DNA from: Streptomyces violaceoruber
GTDB lineage: Bacteria > Actinomycetota > Actinomycetes > Streptomycetales > Streptomycetaceae
Assembly (NCBI GenBank): GCA_000720805.1
Contig: JODI01000119.1
Coordinates: forward strand, 1-19,485
Direction: 5' to 3'
Length of the DNA: 19,485 nucleotides
Part shown: piece after piece, positions 1-6,759 of the stretch
How positions within the stretch are numbered: position 1 is the first letter of the stretch
Layout of the letters: each line of letters begins with the position of its first letter
The notes under the pieces: model-generated
What the model saw: the letters and a program-made list of their open reading frames with translations, nothing else
Databases searched by the model: none
What the model was told of the DNA's origin: nothing
Program-made: the position numbers and the translations under genes

Positions 1-60
1 TGGCACAACCGCAACACGGGCCAAGCCATCACCCGATCACTGACCGCCTACGACCACTGA
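1..60 (+). pseudogene. IS630-family transposase, C-terminal end only (cut by window edge)
   Basis: Reading from base 1, the 19 codons before the TGA at 58-60 give WHNRNTGQAITRSLTAYDH. This closely resembles the conserved end of IS630-family transposases from Streptomyces, in particular the closing RSLTAYDH. The catalytic DDE residues and the rest of the gene would lie to the left of the window, so I cannot tell whether the element is intact. It lies directly upstream of a broken VOC gene, which suggests the insertion truncated that gene. Family assignment is from memory of the motif, not a search. Confidence 0.6.
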
Positions 61-96
61 CCAAGCCTTCGGACTTACTCGTCTAGGGCCCTTCTG

Positions 97-328
97 ATGA
101 CCCTAGTGCTCGCCTTCCAGCGGATGGCGGACCACCCGGGCACCGCGGTGGCCGGATCCCGACCGGCCCCAGCAGTCCCACCTGGACTTCGGTGTCACCG
201 CCCTGGACCGGGCGCAGCCGGAGGTGCCGGCCGCGGGCGCGACCCTGCTCGACAGCCTCCCCGGCGGAGGGAGCCGGCGCGTCCACGCCGACCCGGCGGG
301 ACACCCCTTCCGCCCGGTCCGTCACTGA
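97..328 (+). pseudogene. VOC (glyoxalase-fold) protein remnant, 5'-truncated and frameshifted
   Basis: Two frames together read like the C-terminal half of a small Streptomyces VOC-superfamily protein. From about 103 the first frame gives LVLAFQRMAD. The reading then has to shift by one base near 130-145 to continue as APRWPDPDRPQQSHLDFGV, and further on as GATLLDSLPGG, VHADPAGHPF and PVRH before TGA at 326-328. The WPDP-x-RPQQ-x-HLDF block and the final DPAGHPF block are typical of this family. The N-terminal half is missing: stop codons lie upstream in both frames, and the IS630 transposase end stands where it should be. The gene ends only 4 bases before the convergent serine hydrolase stop. 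Frames and stops are seen directly; the family call is recognition by eye. Confidence 0.65.
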
Positions 329-332
329 CCGG

Positions 333-1355
333 TCACCGGACCGCAGACGCCGAGGACGCCGAGGACGCGGACGCGGAGGCCGAAGCGGACACCCCGTCAT
401 CCACGAACACCGACACCGCCGCCTTCGCCGCCCCCTCGACCAGCGAAATCCCCCGCGCCTTCGTCGAGTTGCCCTTCGACAGCGCGGCCACCAGACAGTC
501 GTGGCCGGCCACGGTCACCCGCCCGATGCTGTTGATGTCCCACAGCCGGGTGGTGCTGCGCGCCAGCCAGCCGTTCTTCAGCGCCCAGGCGGAGCCGTCG
601 GCCGCCGCCGACACCCCCCAGTGCTGGTCGGCCGCTATCTGCCCCATCAGCCCGCGCAGATACGCCCGTGAGACCTCGCTCAGCTCCGAGTCGTCCCCGA
701 ACACCTGCCGGAGCAGGACGAGTTGATCGGCCGCCGTGGTCTGCGTCAGCCCCCACAGCGCACCGTCGCCGCCCTCGGTGTCCGTGAGCCCCAGCCGCTC
801 GTTCGCGGCATCGAGCCCGTCCGCCTCGCCGATGTCCCGCCACAGCGCCGACGCGGAGGCGTTGTCGCTGTTCTCGATCATGGTCGTGGCGTACGACTTC
901 TGCCGCGCGGTGAGATGCGTGCCCGCGTCCTGCGCCTGGAGCAGCAGCGTCGCCAGGATGTCCACCTTGACGATGCTCGCCGTGTCGAACGCCCCGTCGC
1001 CGTACGTCGCGCTCCGACCGGAGTCCAGGTTCAGCACGGCGACCGACAGCTGTGCGGTGTCCTCCACGTCCAGCGTCTTCATGGCGGAGGCCAGCAGGGC
1101 GTCGTGGTCGACCACCGTCGGATCCGCGACGGGTTCCACCGATGCCTCCTCACTCTCGGAAGCCGACGGCATCGCCGCCGCCGACACGGTGCCCGTACCC
1201 GAGTGCGCCTGCGCCTTCACATACACCGTCCCGGCGGCCGTGGCGCCGACGACCGCCACGGAGGCGAGCGCGGCGGAGAGCAGCGGGCGCCGCGGGAAGG
1301 GGCGGGAGCGGGTGCTTCGTGCGGCCCTGCCTCGGGCGGCTCTGGAAGACTCCAT
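333..1355 (-). CDS. Membrane-anchored serine hydrolase, class A beta-lactamase / PBP-like fold
   Basis: 340 residues starting with ATG at 1355. An Arg-rich cytoplasmic start (residues 1-23) is followed by one hydrophobic segment (about 25-45), so the protein is probably anchored facing outward or exported. A Ser/Glu-rich linker leads to the catalytic domain from about residue 85. The acyl-serine motif is SIVK (Ser127, Lys130), SDN is at 163-165, and the third motif appears as KNG at 260-262 rather than KTG. I see no clear class A ExxxN omega-loop motif. Activity may therefore be on peptidoglycan peptides or another ester/amide rather than on antibiotics; that is inference. The C-terminus is a low-complexity Ala/Ser tail (about 320-340). 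It lies convergent with the VOC remnant and divergent from the SseB gene. No strong Shine-Dalgarno sequence precedes the start. Confidence 0.8.
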   Translation of the reverse strand: MESSRAARGRAARSTRSRPFPRRPLLSAALASVAVVGATAAGTVYVKAQAHSGTGTVSAAAMPSASESEEASVEPVADPTVVDHDALLASAMKTLDVEDTAQLSVAVLNLDSGRSATYGDGAFDTASIVKVDILATLLLQAQDAGTHLTARQKSYATTMIENSDNASASALWRDIGEADGLDAANERLGLTDTEGGDGALWGLTQTTAADQLVLLRQVFGDDSELSEVSRAYLRGLMGQIAADQHWGVSAAADGSAWALKNGWLARSTTRLWDINSIGRVTVAGHDCLVAALSKGNSTKARGISLVEGAAKAAVSVFVDDGVSASASASASSASSASAVR

Positions 1356-1505
1356 GCCCGCGATGCTGGGTCCGCCGACTGTGTGAGCCGTTAGACGGAC
1401 GTTAGAAGCGTGTCAGCAAAATCTGAGAAAGCCGTGAAAGCGGTCACGGTCAGGTTTCCGGACCCGCACAAGCCCAGCAGCATCCCCCCGATAGGGTCGG
1501 TGACC

Positions 1506-2237
1506 GTGGCGAACAAGAACATTCCCGACTCCGGCTTCTCCGACGACGACGGCTCGGCCGACCCCCGGCTCAGCGCGGCGCTCGCGGCCTGGGCCGAGGA
1601 CCGCACCGCCGTGGGCCCGGTCCTCGAGGCCCTCAAGGGCGCCCGGCTCCTCGTGCCCGTGGTGGCCGTGCTCGGGGAGGTCGAGGAGGGTGAGAACGGA
1701 CTGCGCCGCGAGAAGACCAGCGACATGGCCGTACCGACGCTGAAGGCGGGCCACCGCACCGCCCTCCCGGCCTTCACGTCCACCGACTCGCTGGCCCGCT
1801 GGGATCCCGAGGCCCGCCCCGTCGCCGTACCCCTGCACCAGGCCCTGCAGGCGGCGGCGCACGAGAAGGCCGACACGATCGTGCTGGACCTGGCCGGACC
1901 CGTGCCCTACGAGCTGACCGGACCCGCGCTGCTCGCGCTCGCGGAGGGCCGTACGACGGCCGACCCGCTCGCCGACCCGGCCGTGCGCGACGCCGTACGC
2001 ACCGCGGTGGCCGCCGAGCCGGGCGTGCTCCGAGCCCACCTCGGTCCCGGCCGGGCCGACGGCACCCTCGCCCTCGTACTGGACGCCTCCGCGGCTCCGG
2101 CGGAGGCCGCCCGCGGGGTGGCCGAGCGCCTCGCCGCCGACGAGACGCTCAGGGCCCGCCTGGTGCGCGGCCTCGACCTGGCACTGCTGCCGGCCGGGGC
2201 GACGCCGCCGGGCGAGCCCTTGTACGTACGCGGATGA
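1506..2237 (+). CDS. SseB-family protein
   Basis: 243 residues from GTG at 1506, beginning MANKNIPDSGFSDDDGSADP, an N-terminus I recognise from Streptomyces SseB-domain proteins. The SseB N-terminal domain (about residues 20-130) includes ARLLVPVVAVLGE and ARPVAVPLHQAL; the C-terminal part is another alpha/beta domain ending in GEPLYVRG. The biochemical role of SseB is not firmly known in bacteria. The frame stays open upstream to a GTG at 1410. The added codons there (TCA, GCA, AAA, TCT, AAA) are unlike this genome's usage, so I take 1506 as the start; AGGG at about 1493 could serve as ribosome binding site. It is divergent from the serine hydrolase and convergent with the DUF1844 gene, with 23 bases between their stops. 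Confidence 0.75.
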   Translation: MANKNIPDSGFSDDDGSADPRLSAALAAWAEDRTAVGPVLEALKGARLLVPVVAVLGEVEEGENGLRREKTSDMAVPTLKAGHRTALPAFTSTDSLARWDPEARPVAVPLHQALQAAAHEKADTIVLDLAGPVPYELTGPALLALAEGRTTADPLADPAVRDAVRTAVAAEPGVLRAHLGPGRADGTLALVLDASAAPAEAARGVAERLAADETLRARLVRGLDLALLPAGATPPGEPLYVRG

Positions 2238-2260
2238 AACGGTTCGGGAACTGAGGAAAT

Positions 2261-2626
2261 CTAGCCGTAGATCGGGCCCGTGTACTTCTCGCCCGGCCCC
2301 TGCCCCGGCTCGTCCGGGACGAGGGAAGCCTCCCGGAAGGCCAGCTGGAGCGACTTCAGGCCGTCCCGCAGCGGGGCCGCGTGGAAGGAGCTGATCTCGG
2401 TCGCGCTGCCGTCCAGCAGGCCGGCGAGGGCGTGGATCAGCTTGCGGGCCTCGTCCAGGTCCTTGTACTTGTCGCCCTCCTCCGTCAGACCGAGCTTCAC
2501 GGCGGCGGCGCTCATCAGGTTGACGGCGACCGTCACGATCACCTCGACGGCGGGGACCTCGGCGATGTCGCGGGTCATCGCGTCGAAGTCGGGGGACTCG
2601 GGGGACTGGGGAGGGGTGTCACTCAT
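2261..2626 (-). CDS. DUF1844 protein
   Basis: 121 residues from ATG at 2626. The conserved core from about residue 14 (FDAMTRDIAEVPAVEVI, then VNLMSAAAVKLGL and DLDEARKLIHALAGLL) is the DUF1844 signature, a small mostly helical protein widely found beside infC in actinobacteria. Residues 24-46 are fairly hydrophobic but do not look like a true membrane span. The function is unknown. It is divergent from the infC operon, so its promoter probably lies in 2627-2720 next to the infC leader. The frame extends further upstream, but the conserved region begins just after this start. The leader before ATG has only a weak purine stretch. Confidence 0.8.
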   Translation of the reverse strand: MSDTPPQSPESPDFDAMTRDIAEVPAVEVIVTVAVNLMSAAAVKLGLTEEGDKYKDLDEARKLIHALAGLLDGSATEISSFHAAPLRDGLKSLQLAFREASLVPDEPGQGPGEKYTGPIYG

Positions 2627-2639
2627 GCCCACACGATAG

Positions 2640-2997
2640 GGCCCGGTGTACGCCGGTTCGCACCACCCCCGGCTTGCTGCTAACCTTGTGTGACGACCGG
2701 CCGGACGCGCATGTGTGTAAGTGTGACCGGCCCACAAGTGGAGGCTCCGATCTCCCACCTGACCGTCCCCCGGGACGGCGGGTCACCCCGGTCAGGCGGC
2801 CACCATCGTTCCGTACGGACGATGGAGTCGCCCGAAAGCGCGCCCCGCGATCATCGCGGCGGTGCTCCGGTAGTGCTTTGGAGCCCCGCCTGTGATCGTC
2901 CGGGGCATTTTTTGTGCTCCGGCGCGGTTAGGTCTGTCAAAAGAGACAAACGCGGCTGTCCGCCAGACCGCCGTGTGGTGCTAACCGAGGAGGATCC
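2640..2997 (+). promoter_or_regulatory. Long structured leader of the infC operon
   Basis: About 360 bases separate the DUF1844 start from infC, and I see no convincing gene in them. Several strong inverted repeats occur in order: CCTGACCG 2758-2765 with CGGTCAGG 2789-2796, enclosing CGTCCC 2764-2769 / GGGACG 2772-2777; CCATCGT 2803-2809 with ACGATGG 2819-2825; GCTCC 2864-2868 with GGAGC 2880-2884; and a terminator-like hairpin at 2883-2913. GCCCCGC occurs at 2842-2848 and again at 2883-2889, and GTGCTCCGG at 2862-2870 and 2914-2922, so alternative pairings are possible. Leaders controlling infC-rpmI-rplT by premature termination are known in Firmicutes (L20 feedback). That a similar logic applies here is inference. 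Promoter position is not resolved; it probably lies between 2650 and 2720. Confidence 0.5.
2883..2913 (+). terminator. Intrinsic terminator inside the infC leader (candidate attenuator)
   Basis: GCCCCG (2883-2888) pairs with CGGGGC (2901-2906) across a 12-base loop and is followed by six T residues at 2908-2913. T-tracts like this are rare in such GC-rich DNA. It sits about 85 bases before the infC start, so any transcript from the leader must pass it. The 5' arm overlaps the 3' arm of an upstream hairpin (GCTCC 2864-2868 / GGAGC 2880-2884), which could act as an antiterminator. Confidence 0.6.
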
Positions 2998-3678
2998 ATC
3001 AGCGCCGAGCCCCGCATCAACGACCGGATTCGCGTTCCAGAGGTGCGACTTGTCGGTCCCAGTGGCGAGCAGGTGGGCATTGTCCCGCTGGCCAAGGCAC
3101 TGGAGCTTGCGCAGGAGTACGACCTGGACCTGGTCGAGGTGGCGGCGACCGCCCGTCCGCCTGTGTGCAAGCTCATGGACTACGGGAAGTTCAAGTACGA
3201 GTCGGCCATGAAGGCCCGTGAGGCGCGCAAGAACCAGGCGCACACGGTCATCAAGGAGATGAAGCTCCGGCCGAAGATCGACCCGCACGACTATGACACC
3301 AAGAAGGGTCACGTCGTCCGGTTCCTCAAGCAGGGCGACAAGGTCAAGATCACGATCATGTTCCGTGGTCGCGAGCAGTCCCGGCCCGAACTGGGCTACC
3401 GACTGCTGCAGCGTCTCGCGGAGGACGTGGCCGACCTCGGGTTCGTCGAGTCGAACCCGAAGCAGGACGGCCGAAACATGATCATGGTTCTCGGTCCGCA
3501 CAAGAAGAAGACCGAGGCGATGGCCGAGGCTCGCCAGGCGCAGGAAGCCCGCAAGGCTGAGGCGAAGGCCAACCCCGGCAAGTCGCAGAACGCCGCGGAG
3601 TCCGAGTTCGCCGAGGACGCGGACGAGGCTCCCGTCGAGGCTGCCGAGGCACCGGCCGAGGCTTCCGCCGACGCGTGA
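2998..3678 (+). CDS. infC: Translation initiation factor IF-3, ATC start codon
   Basis: 226 residues. IF-3 binds the 30S subunit, blocks 50S joining and checks start codon and initiator tRNA. The N-terminal domain (about residues 6-75) contains [25 protein letters not shown] and the strongly conserved [12 protein letters not shown]; the C-terminal domain (about 82-165) contains [21 protein letters not shown] and MIMVLGP. A charged Ala/Glu-rich tail (about 170-226) is typical of actinobacterial IF-3. The only downstream conventional start, GTG at 3043, would remove the conserved INDRIRVPE segment. Between the in-frame stop at 2929 and 3043 there is no ATG, GTG or TTG. An ideal GAGGAGG (2987-2993) sits four bases before ATC at 2998. 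An AUC or AUU start on infC is a known autoregulatory device, because IF-3 rejects such codons. First gene of infC-rpmI-rplT. Confidence 0.93.
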   Translation: MSAEPRINDRIRVPEVRLVGPSGEQVGIVPLAKALELAQEYDLDLVEVAATARPPVCKLMDYGKFKYESAMKAREARKNQAHTVIKEMKLRPKIDPHDYDTKKGHVVRFLKQGDKVKITIMFRGREQSRPELGYRLLQRLAEDVADLGFVESNPKQDGRNMIMVLGPHKKKTEAMAEARQAQEARKAEAKANPGKSQNAAESEFAEDADEAPVEAAEAPAEASADA

Positions 3679-3683
3679 CCCCG

Positions 3684-3757
3684 GGGGACGCAGGTCCCCA
3701 GGATGTAACCGATTCAAGTACGACGCTTCACCGTGCCCGGTTTTCGTGACCGGGCAC
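3684..3757 (+). promoter_or_regulatory. Two hairpins between infC and rpmI
   Basis: The spacer holds GGGGAC 3684-3689 / GTCCCC 3694-3699 with a GCAG loop, and GTGCCCGG 3733-3740 / CCGGGCAC 3750-3757 with loop TTTTCGTGA. The second is an 8-bp perfect stem ending 15 bases before the rpmI Shine-Dalgarno (GAGGAG, 3773-3778). No T-run follows it on the coding side, so it is more likely an RNA processing or translational control element than a terminator. L20-binding operators lie in this part of the operon in E. coli; equivalence here is inference. Confidence 0.4.
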
Positions 3758-3789
3758 CGGAGCGCCACCGACGAGGAGAGAACGGCGCC

Positions 3790-3984
3790 ATGCCGAAGAA
3801 CAAGTCGCACAGCGGTGCCAGCAAGCGCTTCAAGGTCACCGGCTCCGGCAAGGTGCTCCGTGAGCGCGCCGGCAAGCGCCACCTGCTCGAGCACAAGTCG
3901 TCGCGCGTGACGCGTCGCCTCACCGGCAACGCCGAGATGGCCCCGGGCGACACCAAGAAGATCAAGAAGCTTCTCGGCAAGTGA
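3790..3984 (+). CDS. rpmI: 50S ribosomal protein bL35
   Basis: 64 residues from ATG at 3790, the normal length for bL35. It has the invariant start [20 protein letters not shown], then basic motifs [11 protein letters not shown] and VTRRLTG, and ends KKIKKLLGK. It is an rRNA-binding protein of the large subunit. GAGGAG at 3773-3778 is the ribosome binding site. An in-frame upstream ATG at 3733 lies inside the intergenic hairpin and would add an unrelated extension, so I reject it. The gene lies between infC and rplT and is presumably co-transcribed with both. Confidence 0.97.
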   Translation: MPKNKSHSGASKRFKVTGSGKVLRERAGKRHLLEHKSSRVTRRLTGNAEMAPGDTKKIKKLLGK

Positions 3985-4080
3985 CATCCGGCGCGCATCG
4001 CACGCCTGATATCTGACCGGGACCCAATCGTTTCCGGGCCGTGTGAGTCCAACCGCGGCCCCGCTACAAGGAGTTAACAA

Positions 4081-4464
4081 GTGGCACGCGTCAAGCGGGC
4101 AGTCAACGCCCACAAGAAGCGCCGGGCGATCCTCGAGCAGGCCTCCGGCTACCGCGGTCAGCGCTCGCGCCTGTACCGCAAGGCCAAGGAGCAGGTCACC
4201 CACTCGCTGGTCTACAACTACAACGACCGCAAGAAGCGCAAGGGTGACTTCCGCCAGCTGTGGATCCAGCGCATCAACGCCGCTGCCCGCGCCAACGGCA
4301 TCACGTACAACCGCTTCATCCAGGGTCTGAAGGCCGCGAACGTCGAGGTCGACCGCAAGATCCTGGCCGAGCTGGCCGTCAACGACGCCGGTGCGTTCGC
4401 CGCGCTGGTCGAGGTGGCCCAGAAGGCGCTGCCGAGCGACGTGAACGCGCCCAAGGCTGCGTGA
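4081..4464 (+). CDS. rplT: 50S ribosomal protein bL20
   Basis: 127 residues from GTG at 4081, preceded by AAGGAG at 4069-4074. The basic N-terminal helix ([20 protein letters not shown], then [19 protein letters not shown]) and the globular part ([41 protein letters not shown]) match the family across its full length. bL20 is an early large-subunit assembly protein that binds 23S rRNA, and in several bacteria it represses its own operon. A possible stem in the 96-base rpmI-rplT spacer (GGGCCG 4036-4041 / CGGCCC 4056-4061) precedes the Shine-Dalgarno. It is followed by a strong terminator. Confidence 0.97.
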   Translation: MARVKRAVNAHKKRRAILEQASGYRGQRSRLYRKAKEQVTHSLVYNYNDRKKRKGDFRQLWIQRINAAARANGITYNRFIQGLKAANVEVDRKILAELAVNDAGAFAALVEVAQKALPSDVNAPKAA

Positions 4465-4505
4465 CGCCGCGCGTCACCGCGCCGGCTGTGAGCCGACGTG
4501 ACTGA

Positions 4506-4545
4506 ACGGACCCGTGGGCAGCCGCCCGCGGGTCCGTTGTGTTGA
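4506..4545 (+). terminator. Terminator after rplT
   Basis: ACGGACCCG (4506-4514) pairs perfectly with CGGGTCCGT (4529-4537). The stem extends inward by three G-C pairs (GGG 4516-4518 / CCC 4525-4527) past a T-G wobble, leaving a six-base loop. The downstream stretch TTGTGTTG is T-rich for this genome. It separates the ribosomal operon from the RNA methyltransferase gene, which therefore needs read-through or its own promoter. Confidence 0.8.
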
Positions 4546-4568
4546 CTGGTAACCCGAAGGTGAGTTGC

Positions 4569-5417
4569 ATGGCCCCCGCCACCCCCGAGCTGATCTCCCC
4601 CCGTTCCTCCCGCGTCCTGGCCGCCCGGCGGCTGGCCAAGCGGAACTTCCGGGGCAAGGAGCGGCTGTTCCTCGCGGAGGGGCCGCAGGCCGTGCGGGAG
4701 GCCGCGGGGCACGCGGACACGCTCGTCGACCTCTTCGCCACGCTGGACGCCGCCGAGCGGTACGCCGACATCGTGGGGGAGGCCCGTGCCGCCGGGGCCC
4801 GGGTGCACCTCGCCGACGAGCAGGTGATCGCCGACATCTCGACCACCGTCACCCCGCAGGGCGTCGTCGGGATCTGCCGGTTCCTCGACACCCCCTTCGA
4901 GGACATCCTCGTCGCCCGTCCCCGGCTCGTCGCGGTCCTCGCGAACGTCCGGGACCCCGGCAACGCCGGTACCGTGCTGCGGTGCGCGGACGCCGCCGGT
5001 GCCGAGGCCGTCGTCCTGACCGACGCGTCCGTCGACCTGTACAACCCGAAGGCCGTACGGGCCTCCGTGGGCTCGCTGTTCCACCTGCCGGTGGCCGTCT
5101 CGGTCCCCGTGGAGGACGCGGTCGAGGGACTGAGGAGCGTCGGTGTGCGGATCCTCGCCGCCGACGGCGCGGGGGCGCACGACCTCGACGACGAGCTCGA
5201 CAAGGGGACCATGGGCGGGCCCACCGCCTGGGTGTTCGGGAACGAGGCCTGGGGGCTCCCGGAGGAGACCCGCGCGCTCGCGGACGCCGTCGTGCGCGTC
5301 CCGATCCACGGGAAGGCCGAGAGTCTGAACCTCGCGACCGCGGCCGCCGTATGTCTCTACGCGTCGGCTCGTGCACAGCGCGCCTCCACAGGGTGCCGCT
5401 CCGTCACCGACAGCTAG
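4569..5417 (+). CDS. SpoU/TrmH-family RNA 2'-O-methyltransferase (SPOUT fold)
   Basis: 282 residues from ATG at 4569, with AAGG at 4556-4559 as ribosome binding site; earlier in-frame starts (4539, 4560) crowd the terminator. An N-terminal SpoU substrate-binding domain (about residues 14-105, with KRNFRGKERLFLAEG) precedes the knotted catalytic domain. The three family motifs are present: motif 1 NVRDPGNAGTVLR (126-138, catalytic Arg and Asn), motif 2 FGNEAWGLP (223-231), and motif 3 VPIHGKAESLNLATAAAV (244-261), which form the SAM-binding knot. The substrate is probably 23S rRNA, consistent with the ribosomal neighbours, but the exact nucleotide cannot be told from sequence. The C-terminal 15 residues (RASTGCRSVTDS) look unconserved. 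The sensor kinase starts 65 bases downstream. Confidence 0.88.
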   Translation: MAPATPELISPRSSRVLAARRLAKRNFRGKERLFLAEGPQAVREAAGHADTLVDLFATLDAAERYADIVGEARAAGARVHLADEQVIADISTTVTPQGVVGICRFLDTPFEDILVARPRLVAVLANVRDPGNAGTVLRCADAAGAEAVVLTDASVDLYNPKAVRASVGSLFHLPVAVSVPVEDAVEGLRSVGVRILAADGAGAHDLDDELDKGTMGGPTAWVFGNEAWGLPEETRALADAVVRVPIHGKAESLNLATAAAVCLYASARAQRASTGCRSVTDS

Positions 5418-5482
5418 TAAGGTGACCAGCTCGGAGGCCCACTGCGCCGGCTGAGCGGCCGTCTGGGAGGTGGGGTACGGCG

Positions 5483-6619
5483 ATGAGTGTCGGCACGAGC
5501 AGCGCACCGGGATCACGGGATGCGCGGCGACCGGCCGCGGCCCGGCCCGGTGATCTCGCCGAGCTCGGCATCGACCCCGACCAGCTGCCCGACGGCCTGG
5601 TCGTCGCCGACGAGCGCGGGCACGTGATCTGCTTCAACGCCGCCGCCCAGCGCGTCACCGGCGTCCTGGCCGCCGACGCCCTCGGACAACGGCTGGACAA
5701 AGCCCTCCCATTAGAGGACCTGGAGGGGCGCCGCTGGTGGCAGCTGACCGACCCGTACGGCGGCCTCGCCATCCGGGTCGGCCAGCCCGAACGCAACCTT
5801 CTGCTGCACGGCGGCCGGGAAGTCCTGGTCTCCGCCCGGTACGTCCGCACCGAGCCCACCGGCCCCGTCCGCCGTGTCGTGGTCCAGCTGCGTGACACCG
5901 AGGCCCGCCGCCGCACCGAGCGCAGCCACGCCGAACTGATCGCCACCGTCGCCCACGAGCTGCGCTCCCCGCTCACCTCCGTCAAGGGCTTCACCGCGAC
6001 CCTCCTCGCCAAATGGGAGAGGTTCACCGACGACCAGAAGCGGCTGATGCTGGAGACCGTCGACGCGGACGCCGACCGGGTCACCCGGCTCATCGCCGAG
6101 CTGCTGGACATATCGCGCATCGACTCCGGGCGGCTGGAGGTGCGCCGCCAGCCCGTCGACATCGGCGCCGCCGTCGGCCGCCACATCCAGGCCTACGTCG
6201 CCGCCGGTCTGCCCGCCGACCGGTTCCTGCTCCGCATCGAGCAGCCGCTGCCCGCCCTGTGGGCCGATCCCGACAAGATCGACCAGGTGCTCAGCAACCT
6301 GCTGGAAAATGCGGTGCGGCACGGCGAGGGAACCGTCACCATCGACATCACGCCCACGGCGTCCCCCCGGGAAGGTGAGGACGTCGGTACGTCGGTCACG
6401 GTGAGCGACGAGGGGTCCGGCATCCCGGAGGAGTCCATGAACCGCGTCTTCACCCGCTTCTGGCGGGGCAGCAAGCGCGGCGGCACCGGCCTCGGGCTGT
6501 ACATCGTCAAGGGCATCGTCGAGGCCCACGGCGGCACCATCACGGTCGGCCGCGCCCCCGGCGGCGGCGCCGAGTTCCGATTTACGTTGCCCGTGAGCGT
6601 TCCGGCCTACCTGACCTGA
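5483..6619 (+). CDS. Soluble PAS-type sensor histidine kinase without adjacent response regulator
   Basis: 378 residues from ATG at 5483, preceded by GGGAGGTGG. There is no hydrophobic span, so the kinase is cytoplasmic. A PAS-like sensor region covers about 28-140 (DGLVVADERGHVICFNAAAQ). The HisKA domain has the H-box VAHELRSPLTSVKGF with phospho-acceptor His158. The ATPase domain has an N-box SNLLENAVRHGEG (271-283), G1 DEGSGIP (309-315), an F-box around FTRFWRG (323-329) and G2 GGTGLGLYIV (333-342). All catalytic motifs look intact, so it should autophosphorylate. No response regulator occurs anywhere in the window. It sits between an RNA methyltransferase and pheS, transcribed in the same direction. 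Its ligand and partner are unknown. Confidence 0.88.
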   Translation: MSVGTSSAPGSRDARRPAAARPGDLAELGIDPDQLPDGLVVADERGHVICFNAAAQRVTGVLAADALGQRLDKALPLEDLEGRRWWQLTDPYGGLAIRVGQPERNLLLHGGREVLVSARYVRTEPTGPVRRVVVQLRDTEARRRTERSHAELIATVAHELRSPLTSVKGFTATLLAKWERFTDDQKRLMLETVDADADRVTRLIAELLDISRIDSGRLEVRRQPVDIGAAVGRHIQAYVAAGLPADRFLLRIEQPLPALWADPDKIDQVLSNLLENAVRHGEGTVTIDITPTASPREGEDVGTSVTVSDEGSGIPEESMNRVFTRFWRGSKRGGTGLGLYIVKGIVEAHGGTITVGRAPGGGAEFRFTLPVSVPAYLT

Positions 6620-6759
6620 GCCGCCCACGGGCACATCCGTCCGTCCCCACCCCGTTAGACTCGGCCCTTGGCACCCATGTGTCCCATGGACGGCCCTCTG
6701 ACCTCTGAGTGAGTCGGTGACGGGGACCTTCAGCCAGCCAATCGGAAGCACGGGAAGAG

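Noticed and set aside
345..400. Repeated GAGGACGCGGACGCGGAGGCC-like sequence as a DNA repeat array
   Set aside because: It encodes the Ala/Ser tail of the serine hydrolase; the periodicity follows from codon repetition.
1410..1505. N-terminal extension of the SseB protein from GTG at 1410
   Set aside because: The added codons have A/T-rich third positions unlike the rest of the gene, and the recognised family start is at 1506.
2690..3211. A plus-strand frame through the infC leader, considered as a leader peptide
   Set aside because: It reads through all hairpins and into infC in the wrong frame, without a ribosome binding site or recognisable protein.
2851..4203. A 450-codon minus-strand frame opposite infC-rpmI-rplT
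   Set aside because: It is antisense to three certain translation genes; Leu/Arg/Val-rich composition is the usual shadow pattern.
6620..6759. A T-box or phenylalanine leader-peptide attenuator before pheS
   Set aside because: No T-box consensus, no run of Phe codons and no terminator hairpin with a T-tract were found in this spacer.
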